A stretch of 64,000 bases of DNA from an uncultured SAR86 cluster bacterium (GTDB lineage: Bacteria; Pseudomonadota; Gammaproteobacteria; Magnimaribacterales; D2472): NCBI GenBank assembly GCA_902596165.1, contig CACJSU010000003.1, positions 89,143-153,142 of the forward strand, read 5' to 3'. Of the stretch, positions 15,641 through 24,243 are shown piece by piece. The notes below the pieces were generated by a model. The model made no database searches and was not told the origin of the DNA. It was given only the letters and a program-made list of their open reading frames with translations. Position numbers and translations under genes: made by a program. Within the stretch, counting starts at the first letter, position 1, and each line of letters starts with the position of its first letter.

Positions 15641-17421
15641 GGTTTGTAAAATAAATTTATATTTTTAGCTAGTTTAATACTTATTCCTGAAACCTTACAT
15701 AAATCATCGACCGAAGAAGCTTTGATGGCTTGAATTGATTTAAAGTAATTCATCAGATGCTTTTTCTTTTTTGGACCAAGGCCTTTTATTTTATCAAGAG
15801 AAGATTTCTTTATGGACTTATTTTTTTTCTTTCTATTGCTTGTGATAGCAAATCTATGCGATTCATCGCGAATTTGCTGAAGAAGCAAAAAACCTGCACT
15901 ATCTTTTGGCATTTCAATAATGCCATCCTTGGCAAGTATTGTCTCTGTAGACCTAACTCTCTTTGAGCCCTTTACAATACTGAGTATCATTGGAGGCTTT
16001 TTAACCAAGGAAGAAAAGGTACTCAATGCAGCTTCCAGCTGAAGCTTACCCCCATCAATTAGAATTATATCCGGCAATGGATTAATATTTGATTTTTTAA
16101 TTCTCCTTTCAAGAACATGCCTAATTGAGCCTACATCATTTCCAGATAATTCTTTTGGAATATTAAAAAGTCTGTACTTTTCTTTTTCAGGGCCAAAAAT
16201 AGAAAATCTCACGGCTGAAGCCACTGCATACTTGCCGCCATGATGACTTATATCAAACCCCTCTATAGTTAGATTTTTTTTCTTTAAAGCTAAATTAGAA
16301 ATTAGATCATTTATGGCAAAAGAAAATTTGTCAGTCTGATTAACACGATTTTCAATGACTTGGTTCGCATTTAATTTGCCTAAATTGGCTATCCTCCTGA
16401 GGTTAGAGTTTATATTTGCAGAAATTAAAATTTGCTTACCAAATTTAAGTTTTACAGCTTGCTTAATCAGAGAGAGATTTCTAGGCTTGATATTTAATAC
16501 AATTTTCTTAGGCAATGAGAAGCTATTTTGATAATAAGAGAATATTAAACTTTGAAATAAATTATCAATATCTTGCAACTGATCTCCTTTCAGATAATGG
16601 GTTTTAGTTCCTCGAATCTTTCCATCCCTGACTGATAATATGCATATCCCTGTTCTGCCAAGCTTAGAGACACATGCAAAAAAATCAACGCTAACTAGAG
16701 AACTATTAAATGATTGTTCTTGATGAATAAGATCCAAGCTTTTAATTCTTTTTTTTACCTCCTGAGCTCTTTCAAATTCCTGCTGCTCAGCAAGTTTATG
16801 CATCTGAGCCATCATTAGTGATTTAGTTTTCTTTCCAGTAGATGATAGGTATTGTTGTGAAGATGCAATATCTCCTTTATAGCTAATCTCAGAAATTAAA
16901 TTTACACATGGAGCAGAGCATCGTTGCATTTGATGCTCAATACATGGTCTAGATCTATTATTAAATGTTGCTTCGCTACAATTTCGAATTTGATAAATTT
17001 TCTGCAAATCTTTTATTGTTGCTTTAACAGCTTGAGCGCTTATATACGGACCAAAAAAATTTTTTGAAACAGCATGCTTGGATCTTTTCATGCTGATGCT
17101 TGGATATTTATGATCCATTGAGAAATGTACATATGGATATGTCTTATCATCCCTTAAAAGAATATTAAATCGAGGTAAATTTTCTTTTATTAAAGATTGT
17201 TCTAAAAGCAAAGCTTCGGCTTCTGTGGTTGTTGAAAAAGTTTCAATTTTATCGGTAAGGTTTTTAATTTGTTGTGTTTTTCTATCCTTCAAAGATTTGC
17301 CAAAATATGAAGATACCCTTTTTTTTAGATCTTTTGCCTTACCAATATATATAATCTTATTTTTAGAAAAAAACTTATATATTCCAGGTGTATTGGGAAC
17401 TTGTTTTAAATCCAAAGGCAT
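15637..17421 (-). CDS. uvrC: Excinuclease ABC subunit C
   Basis: Makes both incisions in nucleotide excision repair with UvrB. The 594-residue protein has the GIY-YIG nuclease domain at its start (TPGIYKFFSK, IIYIGKAKDLKKRVSSYF), a UVR segment for UvrB contact near 205-235 (HKLAEQQEFERAQEVKKRI), an RNase H-like 3' nuclease domain (GFDISHHGG near 395; LIDGGKLQLEAAL near 455) and C-terminal helix-hairpin-helix repeats (IKGLGPKKKKHLMNYF). It overlaps pgi by one base and pgsA by four, so the repair gene is embedded in a metabolic operon. Length is near the usual 610. Confidence 0.96.
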   Translation of the reverse strand: MPLDLKQVPNTPGIYKFFSKNKIIYIGKAKDLKKRVSSYFGKSLKDRKTQQIKNLTDKIETFSTTTEAEALLLEQSLIKENLPRFNILLRDDKTYPYVHFSMDHKYPSISMKRSKHAVSKNFFGPYISAQAVKATIKDLQKIYQIRNCSEATFNNRSRPCIEHQMQRCSAPCVNLISEISYKGDIASSQQYLSSTGKKTKSLMMAQMHKLAEQQEFERAQEVKKRIKSLDLIHQEQSFNSSLVSVDFFACVSKLGRTGICILSVRDGKIRGTKTHYLKGDQLQDIDNLFQSLIFSYYQNSFSLPKKIVLNIKPRNLSLIKQAVKLKFGKQILISANINSNLRRIANLGKLNANQVIENRVNQTDKFSFAINDLISNLALKKKNLTIEGFDISHHGGKYAVASAVRFSIFGPEKEKYRLFNIPKELSGNDVGSIRHVLERRIKKSNINPLPDIILIDGGKLQLEAALSTFSSLVKKPPMILSIVKGSKRVRSTETILAKDGIIEMPKDSAGFLLLQQIRDESHRFAITSNRKKKNKSIKKSSLDKIKGLGPKKKKHLMNYFKSIQAIKASSVDDLCKVSGISIKLAKNINLFYKP

Positions 17422-18788
17422 TAAGTTAGAAATTTTTTTGAAATAACTTTACCTGCAGCAACCCCATATTGATCAAAAGAATTAATTTGAAGCATGCAAG
17501 CAGTTATAAAAACTCTATGCTCCCAGGTTGCAAGTAAAAAACCTAAACCTTCAAGCGATAGCTTTTTTAAATTAAGAAGATTAACAGGAGAGTTGCTATT
17601 AGTTTTTTCTAGCAAATTGTTAGACCCTTTAAAGTCAGAAGATAACAAAGAAGCCTGCCCCCTTGCTTGAGCAGATGATAAAGTGCTATTAGTTGAGGCT
17701 GAATAAACAATATCAGTACAAAACTCTGCTGTGCCTTGATGCAATAATTGAAAGTAAGAGTGTTGGGCAGTGGAACCAAAACCTCCAAAAATTGACTGGC
17801 CTGTCTCTTGAAAAAAAGATTTAGGATTAGCTTGTTTTCCAAGCGACTCCATTTCAAGTTGTTGAATGTAATTAGTTAGTGATCGTAATTTCCAATTATA
17901 GGAGAGTACTACTCTGTTCTTTTTATTTTTAAAGTTAGCAAACCACAAATCTGAGAATGCTAATATTTTTACAAATTTTTGATATTGTTTATCTTCTTTC
18001 GATGAGCCTAGTAGCATTTTATCTGCATTAAAACCACCTTTTAAAAATTTAGAAAAATTATTTTCTAATTCAACGCTTAGAGATATTGGTGACCAAATAG
18101 AATACCTCCCCCCAACAGACTCAGGAAATGGAACGATGCAGCTTTTTTTGAAACCCATAGAAATAGCTTTTTTTGTATTTGCTGTAATAACTATTGAATT
18201 TTTTGAATTTCTCTCGTGGCCAAGCCATTTAAAGCATAACAATGTCTCATCTGTTGATAATGATTTTGATGAAAAAATATAGAAATTCTTTTGTCCAATC
18301 AATGGTTTCAATATTGAGTTAAATTCATCTTTATCAGGCCCAGAGACAAAATAGTAATTGAAATTTGATGATTGCTTATTTGTAAACTCTTGAAGGAGCT
18401 TTGGCCCCTCATATGAACCGCCAATACCAAAAGTAATAATATTCTGAAAGCCTTCCCTTTTGATTCTTTTGATATGGGGTGCTGTAATTTTCTTAAAGTT
18501 AAAATCTTCTGATTTTGGATTAATGCGATATTGATGATGCATAGCTGGTTTATTCTCTGTCTTGTTAACAATCTCGCCACTAAACAGGTCTTCTAAAGAG
18601 CCTTGCAAATCTAGCTTCTGTGAAAATTCATCAAAAATTTTATAATGCTTAGATGAAAAATCTTTTAAGTGAGGATGATAATCAAGAAACTCTGATTCAA
18701 ACTTAAATGATAGTTTTCTATTCTTAAACCCAGACTTGGACAGCTTCTTAAGGTCTGAAAAGATACTTTTAGCAGACCTAGTATCCAT
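17421..18788 (-). CDS. pgi: Glucose-6-phosphate isomerase, short form
   Basis: Interconverts glucose-6-phosphate and fructose-6-phosphate in the cytoplasm. Diagnostic segments are ITFGIGGSYEGPKLL, SKSLSTDETL, the PGI signature VGGRYSIWSPIS, LEMESLGKQANP and LLHQGTAEF. At 455 residues it is about 90 shorter than the usual gammaproteobacterial enzyme and nearer to the compact Bacillus/Thermus form. The ATG overlaps the pyrF stop by 11 bp. No pfkA or other glycolytic gene is nearby; fructose-6-phosphate may feed the amino-sugar pathways of the neighbouring glycan locus, though that link is only positional. Confidence 0.93.
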   Translation of the reverse strand: MDTRSAKSIFSDLKKLSKSGFKNRKLSFKFESEFLDYHPHLKDFSSKHYKIFDEFSQKLDLQGSLEDLFSGEIVNKTENKPAMHHQYRINPKSEDFNFKKITAPHIKRIKREGFQNIITFGIGGSYEGPKLLQEFTNKQSSNFNYYFVSGPDKDEFNSILKPLIGQKNFYIFSSKSLSTDETLLCFKWLGHERNSKNSIVITANTKKAISMGFKKSCIVPFPESVGGRYSIWSPISLSVELENNFSKFLKGGFNADKMLLGSSKEDKQYQKFVKILAFSDLWFANFKNKKNRVVLSYNWKLRSLTNYIQQLEMESLGKQANPKSFFQETGQSIFGGFGSTAQHSYFQLLHQGTAEFCTDIVYSASTNSTLSSAQARGQASLLSSDFKGSNNLLEKTNSNSPVNLLNLKKLSLEGLGFLLATWEHRVFITACMLQINSFDQYGVAAGKVISKKFLT

Positions 18789-19464
18789 ATATCAAATTAT
18801 TAAAATTTTTTAATTCTTTTAAAATATCTTCAGCTTGAGTAATGGGCCTGCCAATAACTAAAAATGAAGCTCCATTCTCAATAGCACTTTTAGCACTCAT
18901 TGTTCTTGCCTGATCATCTTCTACTTTAACATTTCTTATTCCTGGCGTGATTTTAATTGAATTAGGATTCAAAATATTATTAGCCACTTCTAATTCATGA
19001 GGGGAACAAACAATGCCGTCTAGATTAGTATCTTTAGCCATATTAAATAAATTTACTATTTGATCATTAAGAGAATTGCCAAATAAAGCCAATATATCTA
19101 ATTCCTTCAAGCTTGTAAGCACAGAAACTCCAATAACCTTTGCATTTATATTTTTACCCGCATCCATTGCTTTGTTTAGCATTTTCTCACCACCAGACAA
19201 ATGAACTGTAAGCATTTCAATTTCGCAGTCATTGAAGCCTAAAATTGTGTCATGAACTGTATTTGGTATGTCATGAAATTTTAAGTCAAGAAAAATTTTG
19301 AATCCACGCCTAGATACTGACTGAAGAAATGATTTGCCCAGAGCATTAAACACTATACTCCCTATTTTAATCCTACAAAGCTCTGGATCTAGCTGATCTA
19401 AAATGGAATTAGCTTTTGAAAGATCATATGTATCAATAGCTACAATGATTCTTGGATCAGCCAT
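18778..19464 (-). CDS. pyrF: Orotidine-5'-phosphate decarboxylase
   Basis: Last step of UMP synthesis. The 228-residue protein begins ADPRIIVAIDTYDLSKA and carries the catalytic Lys/Asp motif in FLDLKFHDIPNTV, then LTVHLSGG and the phosphate-binding TPGIRN and GRPITQA. I use ATG 19464, which overlaps the ihfB stop by 8 bp. The frame is open back to 19551, but those extra 29 residues only read through ihfB codons out of frame. In Pseudomonas pyrF also lies a few genes after ihfB, so its place here follows the ancestral order with the intervening lapA/lapB genes missing. Confidence 0.95.
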   Translation of the reverse strand: MADPRIIVAIDTYDLSKANSILDQLDPELCRIKIGSIVFNALGKSFLQSVSRRGFKIFLDLKFHDIPNTVHDTILGFNDCEIEMLTVHLSGGEKMLNKAMDAGKNINAKVIGVSVLTSLKELDILALFGNSLNDQIVNLFNMAKDTNLDGIVCSPHELEVANNILNPNSIKITPGIRNVKVEDDQARTMSAKSAIENGASFLVIGRPITQAEDILKELKNFNNLIYGY

Positions 19465-19753
19465 CAGCTTTAAGGAGTTTCTTTGAAGCTTTAAAATGCA
19501 TAATAGATGTTTCCCCCAAATAAGATTCTTCTTTTGTCTTAGGATTGACAAATCTTCTTGGTCTTATGGTTTTTTTTGAGAATGAACCAAAACCTCTTAT
19601 TTCAACTCTATTATCTAATGCAACAGTATTAATGATTTCCTGCAGAATTAAATCAATTCCTTCAAGAATTATTTCATCATTTAAAGATGGAAATCTTCTT
19701 GATAGATGAATTGCTAAGTCAGATTTATTAAAATTTTGTATTTGTTTCTTCAT
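19457..19753 (-). CDS. ihfB: Integration host factor, beta subunit
   Basis: DNA-bending protein of 98 residues. The segment VEIRGFGSFSKKTIRPRRFVNPKT is the IHF-beta/HU beta-arm and core, and the start NKSDLAIHLSRRF matches IHF-beta better than HU. It should pair with the alpha subunit encoded 2 bp upstream to bend chromosomal DNA at replication, recombination and promoter sites. Normally ihfB follows rpsA directly; here it directly follows ihfA, so both subunits come from one message. The 3' end overlaps pyrF. Confidence 0.9.
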   Translation of the reverse strand: MKKQIQNFNKSDLAIHLSRRFPSLNDEIILEGIDLILQEIINTVALDNRVEIRGFGSFSKKTIRPRRFVNPKTKEESYLGETSIMHFKASKKLLKADG

Positions 19754-19755
19754 TT

Positions 19756-20034
19756 TTAGTTTAAGAAGTACTTAGCTTTTGAAGTTGGGCTAAAACGAAC
19801 TTTATTTTGGGATGGAATCTTATAATTTTTCATGCTCTTTGGATTTCTGCCTATTCTTTCTTTTGTTGTAAATATTTCAAAAGAACCAAACCCAGAAAGC
19901 TTAAGGCTTTTTTTAGATCTAAGCGTTGTTTTTAAAGCTTTAAAAAATTCATCTACCAGAGAATTAGAGATATCAACAGAAAGCTTCAATTCTTTTTTTA
20001 ATAATGCACTGAGATCCTTCTTGGTCAAATTCAT
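19756..20034 (-). CDS. ihfA: Integration host factor, alpha subunit
   Basis: A 92-residue HU/IHF-fold protein: LTKKDLSALLKKELKLS at the start, SLKLSGFGSFEIFTTKERIGRNPKS in the beta-arm region, KVRFSPTSKAKYFLN at the end. Position immediately after pheT, with a 4-bp overlap, is the standard location of ihfA and supports alpha over HU. It is followed after 2 bp by ihfB. The C-terminal helix is a little shorter than in E. coli IHF-alpha (99 residues). Confidence 0.9.
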   Translation of the reverse strand: MNLTKKDLSALLKKELKLSVDISNSLVDEFFKALKTTLRSKKSLKLSGFGSFEIFTTKERIGRNPKSMKNYKIPSQNKVRFSPTSKAKYFLN

Positions 20035-22046
20035 GACCTTATTTTAGCATTCAATCTTTTTTCTAAAAGTCTCAAAGTCATATGCATTGATCTATTAATT
20101 TCAGATTCTAATAAAGATTTAGCATTGCTTTGAAAAGTAAATCTTAACGTCATGCTAATAAAGCCTTTGGGGATATCTTTTCCTTCGAAAGTATCAATAA
20201 GGTTAAATGAGGTTAGGTGCTTAATTGCTCCCTGAGCTATCAAGTTTTCAACCTCTTTATAAACAATAGATTTATCTATAACAATATTAATATCTCTGGT
20301 TGATGATGGAAACTTACTTGTCTTTTTAATTTTAGGATTCTTGATAGATAATGAAATTTTCTCTGGATAAATTTCAAATCCATAAGCGACTTTTTTGATT
20401 AACTTTTCTGTAATAGATAGGTCAATTTCGCCAATTATTCCAATTTTTTGTTTGCCAGCAAATATATCTAATGCATTTTCATTAAATGGGCTTAAAGAAC
20501 TCGCTTTGTTAAATTCTACATTTTGTATGCCAAGTGTTTGTAGTAATTTTAAAATTTCAGCCTTTATTGAAAAAAAATCGTATATGAATTTTTTCTGGTT
20601 CCAGCCTTGATTAAGTTCGTGATTGTAAATAATTCCAGATAAATGTAACGATTGCACAAAACCTCTTTTTTCCTTTTTAAATACATTGCCAGCTTCAAAA
20701 AATTTAATAGATGTATATTCTTTCTTTACATTCTTATTTACTGCAGTAAATAAAGACCAAAATAGACTTCCCCTAAGAAATGGCTCATTTTCATTGATAG
20801 GGTTTCTCAGTTCAGCAGCAGTCCAATTCTTAGGATTTAATTTTTTAAAAGATTTTATGGAAACAAATGGCATATGCATTAGCTCTTTAAAGCCAGCATA
20901 AACAAACCCAAGCCTAAGTTTATCCAATACATCATCCTCTTTATTTTTTATGATTGGGCCAGCCTTGGGTATTGATATAGGAATATTGTCATACCCATAA
21001 CACCTTAGTAATTCCTCATATAAGTCTTCTTCAAGACAAATATCAAATCTATGACTAGGAATATTAAATACAAGACTTTTTGAGTTCTTGCTCACAACAT
21101 CAAAACCTAGATTTTTTAATATTAGGCTCGCTTGGCTTGCCTTCATGCTGAGGCCAGAAAAATTATTAAATCTTTCTATATTAAGATGCACATTTTTCTC
21201 TCTAGTTTTTATAGACTTTGAATGATATAACTCAATTGAATCGTATGTTGAGATTTGATTTAATAGAAACACGTATCTTTCTATAGCTAATTGCTGAATT
21301 TCTGGATCTACACCTCTCTCAAAGCGATGCGACGCATCGGTTGCTAGACCATATTTTCTAGCTTGATTAACTATAGTTTCGGGTTTAAAAAAAGCAGCTT
21401 CTACAGCAATATTAGAAGTATTAGATGAAACTGAAGATCTTTCACTACCAATGATTCCAGCTATAGCTTGAATACCAGATTGATCTTGGATTGTTAGTGA
21501 GGATAATTGAATATCTTTTACATCACCCCCTATAACTTCTAATGAATTATTATTTGACTTAGGGAATTGAATATTAATAGGTAGATCCAACTTATCTAAA
21601 TCAAATACATGCATTGGAGCGCCAATTTCTAACATCACATAATTACCTAAATCTACTAGGGGATGTATTAATGGAACCCCAGCAGATTCAATAAAATTTC
21701 GTTTTTTAGCATCTAGATTTTTAATTTTTTGCAAACCCTCAACAAGCATTAAGTGATAGTTCCCGCAACCAGAACCATCGATTTGACTAATAACTTTCTG
21801 GTCTTTGATTAAATTTAGTTTAGATGTCTTTAATTTATTATTAGATTTTCTTCCTTGGTAAGCATAGAATTCCCTTTCCAAACCTGTAAGCGATAGCATA
21901 TCTCCTCGATTTGGGGTTATGTCAAACTCTATTACATCTCCCACAGATTCACATTCAAAGCCCACTTGAGTGAATAAATCTACAAGTCTATTTTGGCTAA
22001 GCTTTGTATTAAGAAAATTCTTTAAATATGAATATTGAATTTTCAT
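20031..22046 (-). CDS. pheT: Phenylalanyl-tRNA synthetase beta subunit lacking the OB-fold (B2) domain
   Basis: Tetramer partner of PheS in charging tRNA-Phe. The 671-residue protein is about 120 shorter than the usual bacterial 790-800. The N-terminal B1 piece (KIQYSYLKNFLNTKLS, TQVGFECESVGD) runs at residue 37 straight into EFDITPNRGDMLSLTGLERE, a segment that normally follows the EMAP-like OB domain. So the tRNA-binding OB domain is cleanly absent. B3/B4 editing (HPLVDLGNYVMLEIG, MHVFDLDKL), B5 and core (ASHRFERGVDPE) and the C-terminal FDX-ACB domain (KFPSSTRDINIVID) remain. It overlaps pheS and ihfA by 4 bp each. Confidence 0.95.
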   Translation of the reverse strand: MKIQYSYLKNFLNTKLSQNRLVDLFTQVGFECESVGDVIEFDITPNRGDMLSLTGLEREFYAYQGRKSNNKLKTSKLNLIKDQKVISQIDGSGCGNYHLMLVEGLQKIKNLDAKKRNFIESAGVPLIHPLVDLGNYVMLEIGAPMHVFDLDKLDLPINIQFPKSNNNSLEVIGGDVKDIQLSSLTIQDQSGIQAIAGIIGSERSSVSSNTSNIAVEAAFFKPETIVNQARKYGLATDASHRFERGVDPEIQQLAIERYVFLLNQISTYDSIELYHSKSIKTREKNVHLNIERFNNFSGLSMKASQASLILKNLGFDVVSKNSKSLVFNIPSHRFDICLEEDLYEELLRCYGYDNIPISIPKAGPIIKNKEDDVLDKLRLGFVYAGFKELMHMPFVSIKSFKKLNPKNWTAAELRNPINENEPFLRGSLFWSLFTAVNKNVKKEYTSIKFFEAGNVFKKEKRGFVQSLHLSGIIYNHELNQGWNQKKFIYDFFSIKAEILKLLQTLGIQNVEFNKASSLSPFNENALDIFAGKQKIGIIGEIDLSITEKLIKKVAYGFEIYPEKISLSIKNPKIKKTSKFPSSTRDINIVIDKSIVYKEVENLIAQGAIKHLTSFNLIDTFEGKDIPKGFISMTLRFTFQSNAKSLLESEINRSMHMTLRLLEKRLNAKIRS

Positions 22047-23026
22047 GAAGGAAATTGATTTAAAAAGTCTAAATTTGAAGAATAAAATTCTCTGATATCT
22101 GTGACGCCATAATAAAGCATAGCTAATCTCTCAATCCCCATACCAAAGGCAAAACCACGGAATTTTTTAGTATCAATATTACATCCCTTAAGAACATTAG
22201 GGTGAACCATTCCACAACCTAAAATTTCTAACCAACCTTTGTTTCCAAATTTTATGTCAACTTCAGCTGAAGGCTCTGTAAACGGAAAATAGGACGGCCT
22301 AAACCTTACATCCATTTTTTCATTAAAAAAGTCTTCCAGGAAGTCAATAAGAATTCCTTTTAAGTCTCCAAATGTAACTCCTTCATCCACTACCAAACCT
22401 TCTATTTGGGTGAACATTGGAAGATGAGTAGTATCAGAATCACACCTAAAGACTCTTCCAGGAGAAAGCATATATAAAGGCAAATCCTCTGATAGCATTG
22501 CATGGATTTGAGTGTTTGAGGTATGTGTTCTCAACAAATAATCTGAACTACTTTTAGAATTCAGATAAAAAGTGTCATGCATTTGTCTTGCGGGATGATT
22601 TTCAGGAAAATTTAAAGCCTCAAAATTATAAAAGTCTGTTTCGATCTCATTGCCAGAAAAAATTTGATAGTTTAATGGAGCAAAATATTTAATAATTTTT
22701 TTTGAAATTTTTGTTATTGGATGCTCAGAACCTAGATTATAAGGATCGGCCGGGAGAGTGACATCTAGCTTAACAAGATTACTTTTATTCTCCATTTCAG
22801 CCAGGGCAGTTTCAAATAATTTAGTTAAATCATCTTTAAGTATATTCAATTCCTTAGCAGCAATTACTTTTTCTTCTGACTTAAGATCTCTAAGCTTAGA
22901 GAATGAAGAAGCAATAAAAGATTTCTTACCAAGAAATTGAGCTCTTAGTTGAAAGAATTCAGCCTCTGATTGAATGGATTTTAATTTGAGCGCGGCTGTT
23001 TCAATTAAATCCTGAGGGATTTGCAT
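22043..23026 (-). CDS. pheS: Phenylalanyl-tRNA synthetase alpha subunit
   Basis: Catalytic subunit of PheRS, 327 residues, normal length. An N-terminal coiled coil (about 1-85) that contacts tRNA-Phe is retained. Class II motifs are visible: NFPENHPARQMHDTFYL (motif 1-2 region), LLRTHTSNTQIHAM, GRVFRCDSDTTHLPMF (motif 2) and GFAFGMGIERLAMLYYG (motif 3). It begins 7 bp after rplT and overlaps pheT by ATGA, as in most gammaproteobacteria. Confidence 0.97.
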   Translation of the reverse strand: MQIPQDLIETAALKLKSIQSEAEFFQLRAQFLGKKSFIASSFSKLRDLKSEEKVIAAKELNILKDDLTKLFETALAEMENKSNLVKLDVTLPADPYNLGSEHPITKISKKIIKYFAPLNYQIFSGNEIETDFYNFEALNFPENHPARQMHDTFYLNSKSSSDYLLRTHTSNTQIHAMLSEDLPLYMLSPGRVFRCDSDTTHLPMFTQIEGLVVDEGVTFGDLKGILIDFLEDFFNEKMDVRFRPSYFPFTEPSAEVDIKFGNKGWLEILGCGMVHPNVLKGCNIDTKKFRGFAFGMGIERLAMLYYGVTDIREFYSSNLDFLNQFPS

Positions 23027-23033
23027 GAGAACA

Positions 23034-23381
23034 TTATACCCTGACTTTTTCTACGATTTTCTTAAAAGTATCAGGATCAGAAAATGCAATGCCGGCTAGA
23101 GACTTTCTATCAAGCTTTACATTAGCTTTAGAAAGTTGATTGATAAATCTGCTATAAGAAACTTCTAACGGCAATAAAGCTGCTGAGATTCTTGAGATCC
23201 ATAATGAACGAAAGGTTCTTTTCTTATTCCTTCTGTCTCTAAATGCATACTGAAGAGCTTTTACGTTAGATTGTTTTGCAGTTCTAAATAATCTGCTTCT
23301 AGCGCCATAGTGACCTTTAGTCGCTTTTAGTACTTTCTTATGCTTTGCTTTTGCTGTTAATGCTTTAGTTACTCTAGGCAT
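23034..23381 (-). CDS. rplT: 50S ribosomal protein L20
   Basis: Basic 115-residue protein needed for early 50S assembly. PRVTKALTAKAKHKKVLK and the core ALQYAFRDRRNKKRTFRSLW, then WISRISAA, are diagnostic. In many bacteria L20 represses its own rpmI-rplT message; no leader structure can be judged here. It starts 5 bp after rpmI. Confidence 0.97.
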   Translation of the reverse strand: MPRVTKALTAKAKHKKVLKATKGHYGARSRLFRTAKQSNVKALQYAFRDRRNKKRTFRSLWISRISAALLPLEVSYSRFINQLSKANVKLDRKSLAGIAFSDPDTFKKIVEKVRV

Positions 23382-23386
23382 GATAT

Positions 23387-23584
23387 TTAAATGTTATATA
23401 AAAGTTTTTGCGCAATTTTTTTTGTCTCGTCAGCCATCTTAATCATTCCGCGATTATGACGCTTTCTTTTAGTGGTTTGCTTGGTCAAGATATGAGCGCG
23501 AGAAGCACTTCTTCTTTTCAAGCCACTGCCAGTAGCTTTAAAACGCTTTTTTGCACTTGAATGTGTTTTTAATTTATAACCCAT
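23387..23584 (-). CDS. rpmI: 50S ribosomal protein L35
   Basis: Small basic ribosomal protein of 65 residues, [20 protein letters not shown] with [16 protein letters not shown] as the family core. It lies 2 bp after the infC stop and 5 bp before rplT, the universal infC-rpmI-rplT order. Confidence 0.97.
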   Translation of the reverse strand: MGYKLKTHSSAKKRFKATGSGLKRRSASRAHILTKQTTKRKRHNRGMIKMADETKKIAQKLLYNI

Positions 23585-23586
23585 AA

Positions 23587-24114
23587 TTATTTCTTTCTTA
23601 TTTTTGAGAGAACCATCAATAATTGTCTACCCTCAAGAGATGGCTCTTGGTCAACCTGAGCTATCTCTTGGAGGTCTTCCCTCAAACGATTAAGAAGATC
23701 AAGACCTAAATTACTATTTAATATTTCCCTACCTCTAAATCGAACGCTGATTTTAGTCTTATCTCCATCATTAATAAAGCTTTTTATCTTTTTTAATTTA
23801 ATATTGTAGTCACCAATATCAGTAGTAGGACGAAATTTAATCTCTTTTAAAGATTGTTTTTTAGGTTTTTTAGTACCGCCAGAGCTTTTTTTCTTTTCAA
23901 ATTGAAATTTACCAAAATCTAAGAGCTTGCAAACTACTGGCTGGGTGTCAGATGGAGAAACCTGAACTAAATCAAGACTTTTTTTCTGCGCCTCTTCCAA
24001 AGCATCATCGATACCCAATAATCCTATTTTTTCTCCATCAGAGCCAATAAGCATAACCTCTTTTGCATAGATATTGTTGTTTATAGGAGTCGTTGATTTA
24101 TTTTTCAAAGCGAT
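23587..24114 (-). CDS. infC: Translation initiation factor IF-3, probable non-canonical start
   Basis: IF-3 keeps ribosomal subunits apart and checks the start codon. [20 protein letters not shown] (N-domain), a Lys-rich linker near 78-92, [15 protein letters not shown] and [10 protein letters not shown] (C-domain) are clear. The conventional choice is TTG at 24108 (173 residues). I extend by two codons to ATC at 24114: the only Shine-Dalgarno sequence, AAGGT at 24127-24123, is 9 bp from this ATC but 15 bp from the TTG. infC of E. coli also starts at a rare codon (AUU), which lets IF-3 limit its own synthesis. Both candidate starts are non-AUG. Confidence 0.92.
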   Translation of the reverse strand: MALKNKSTTPINNNIYAKEVMLIGSDGEKIGLLGIDDALEEAQKKSLDLVQVSPSDTQPVVCKLLDFGKFQFEKKKSSGGTKKPKKQSLKEIKFRPTTDIGDYNIKLKKIKSFINDGDKTKISVRFRGREILNSNLGLDLLNRLREDLQEIAQVDQEPSLEGRQLLMVLSKIRKK

Positions 24115-24243
24115 AGCTAAAGACCTTATATAGAAATAGAAAGAGAGGGATTAATCAAAATATCTTTGATGTGAAATATGGATTGCTAAGTGATTTAACA
24201 TTGAGATGGATTTTATAGCATTATTCACAAAAAGAAAACATTC
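24109..24243 (-). promoter_or_regulatory. infC leader and possible promoter region
   Basis: The gap between the pdxH stop and infC is 130-135 bp, large for this operon. A TATAAA lies near the pdxH end on the minus strand, without a good -35. A pyrimidine-rich stretch and the SD AAGGT (24127-24123) precede infC. A small hairpin (ATCAAA 24154-24159 with TTTGAT 24165-24170) is present but has no U tract. No other signal is evident. Confidence 0.3.

Noticed and set aside
19465..19551. N-terminal extension of pyrF
   Set aside because: It only re-reads ihfB codons in another frame; the family start is at the ATG 19464.
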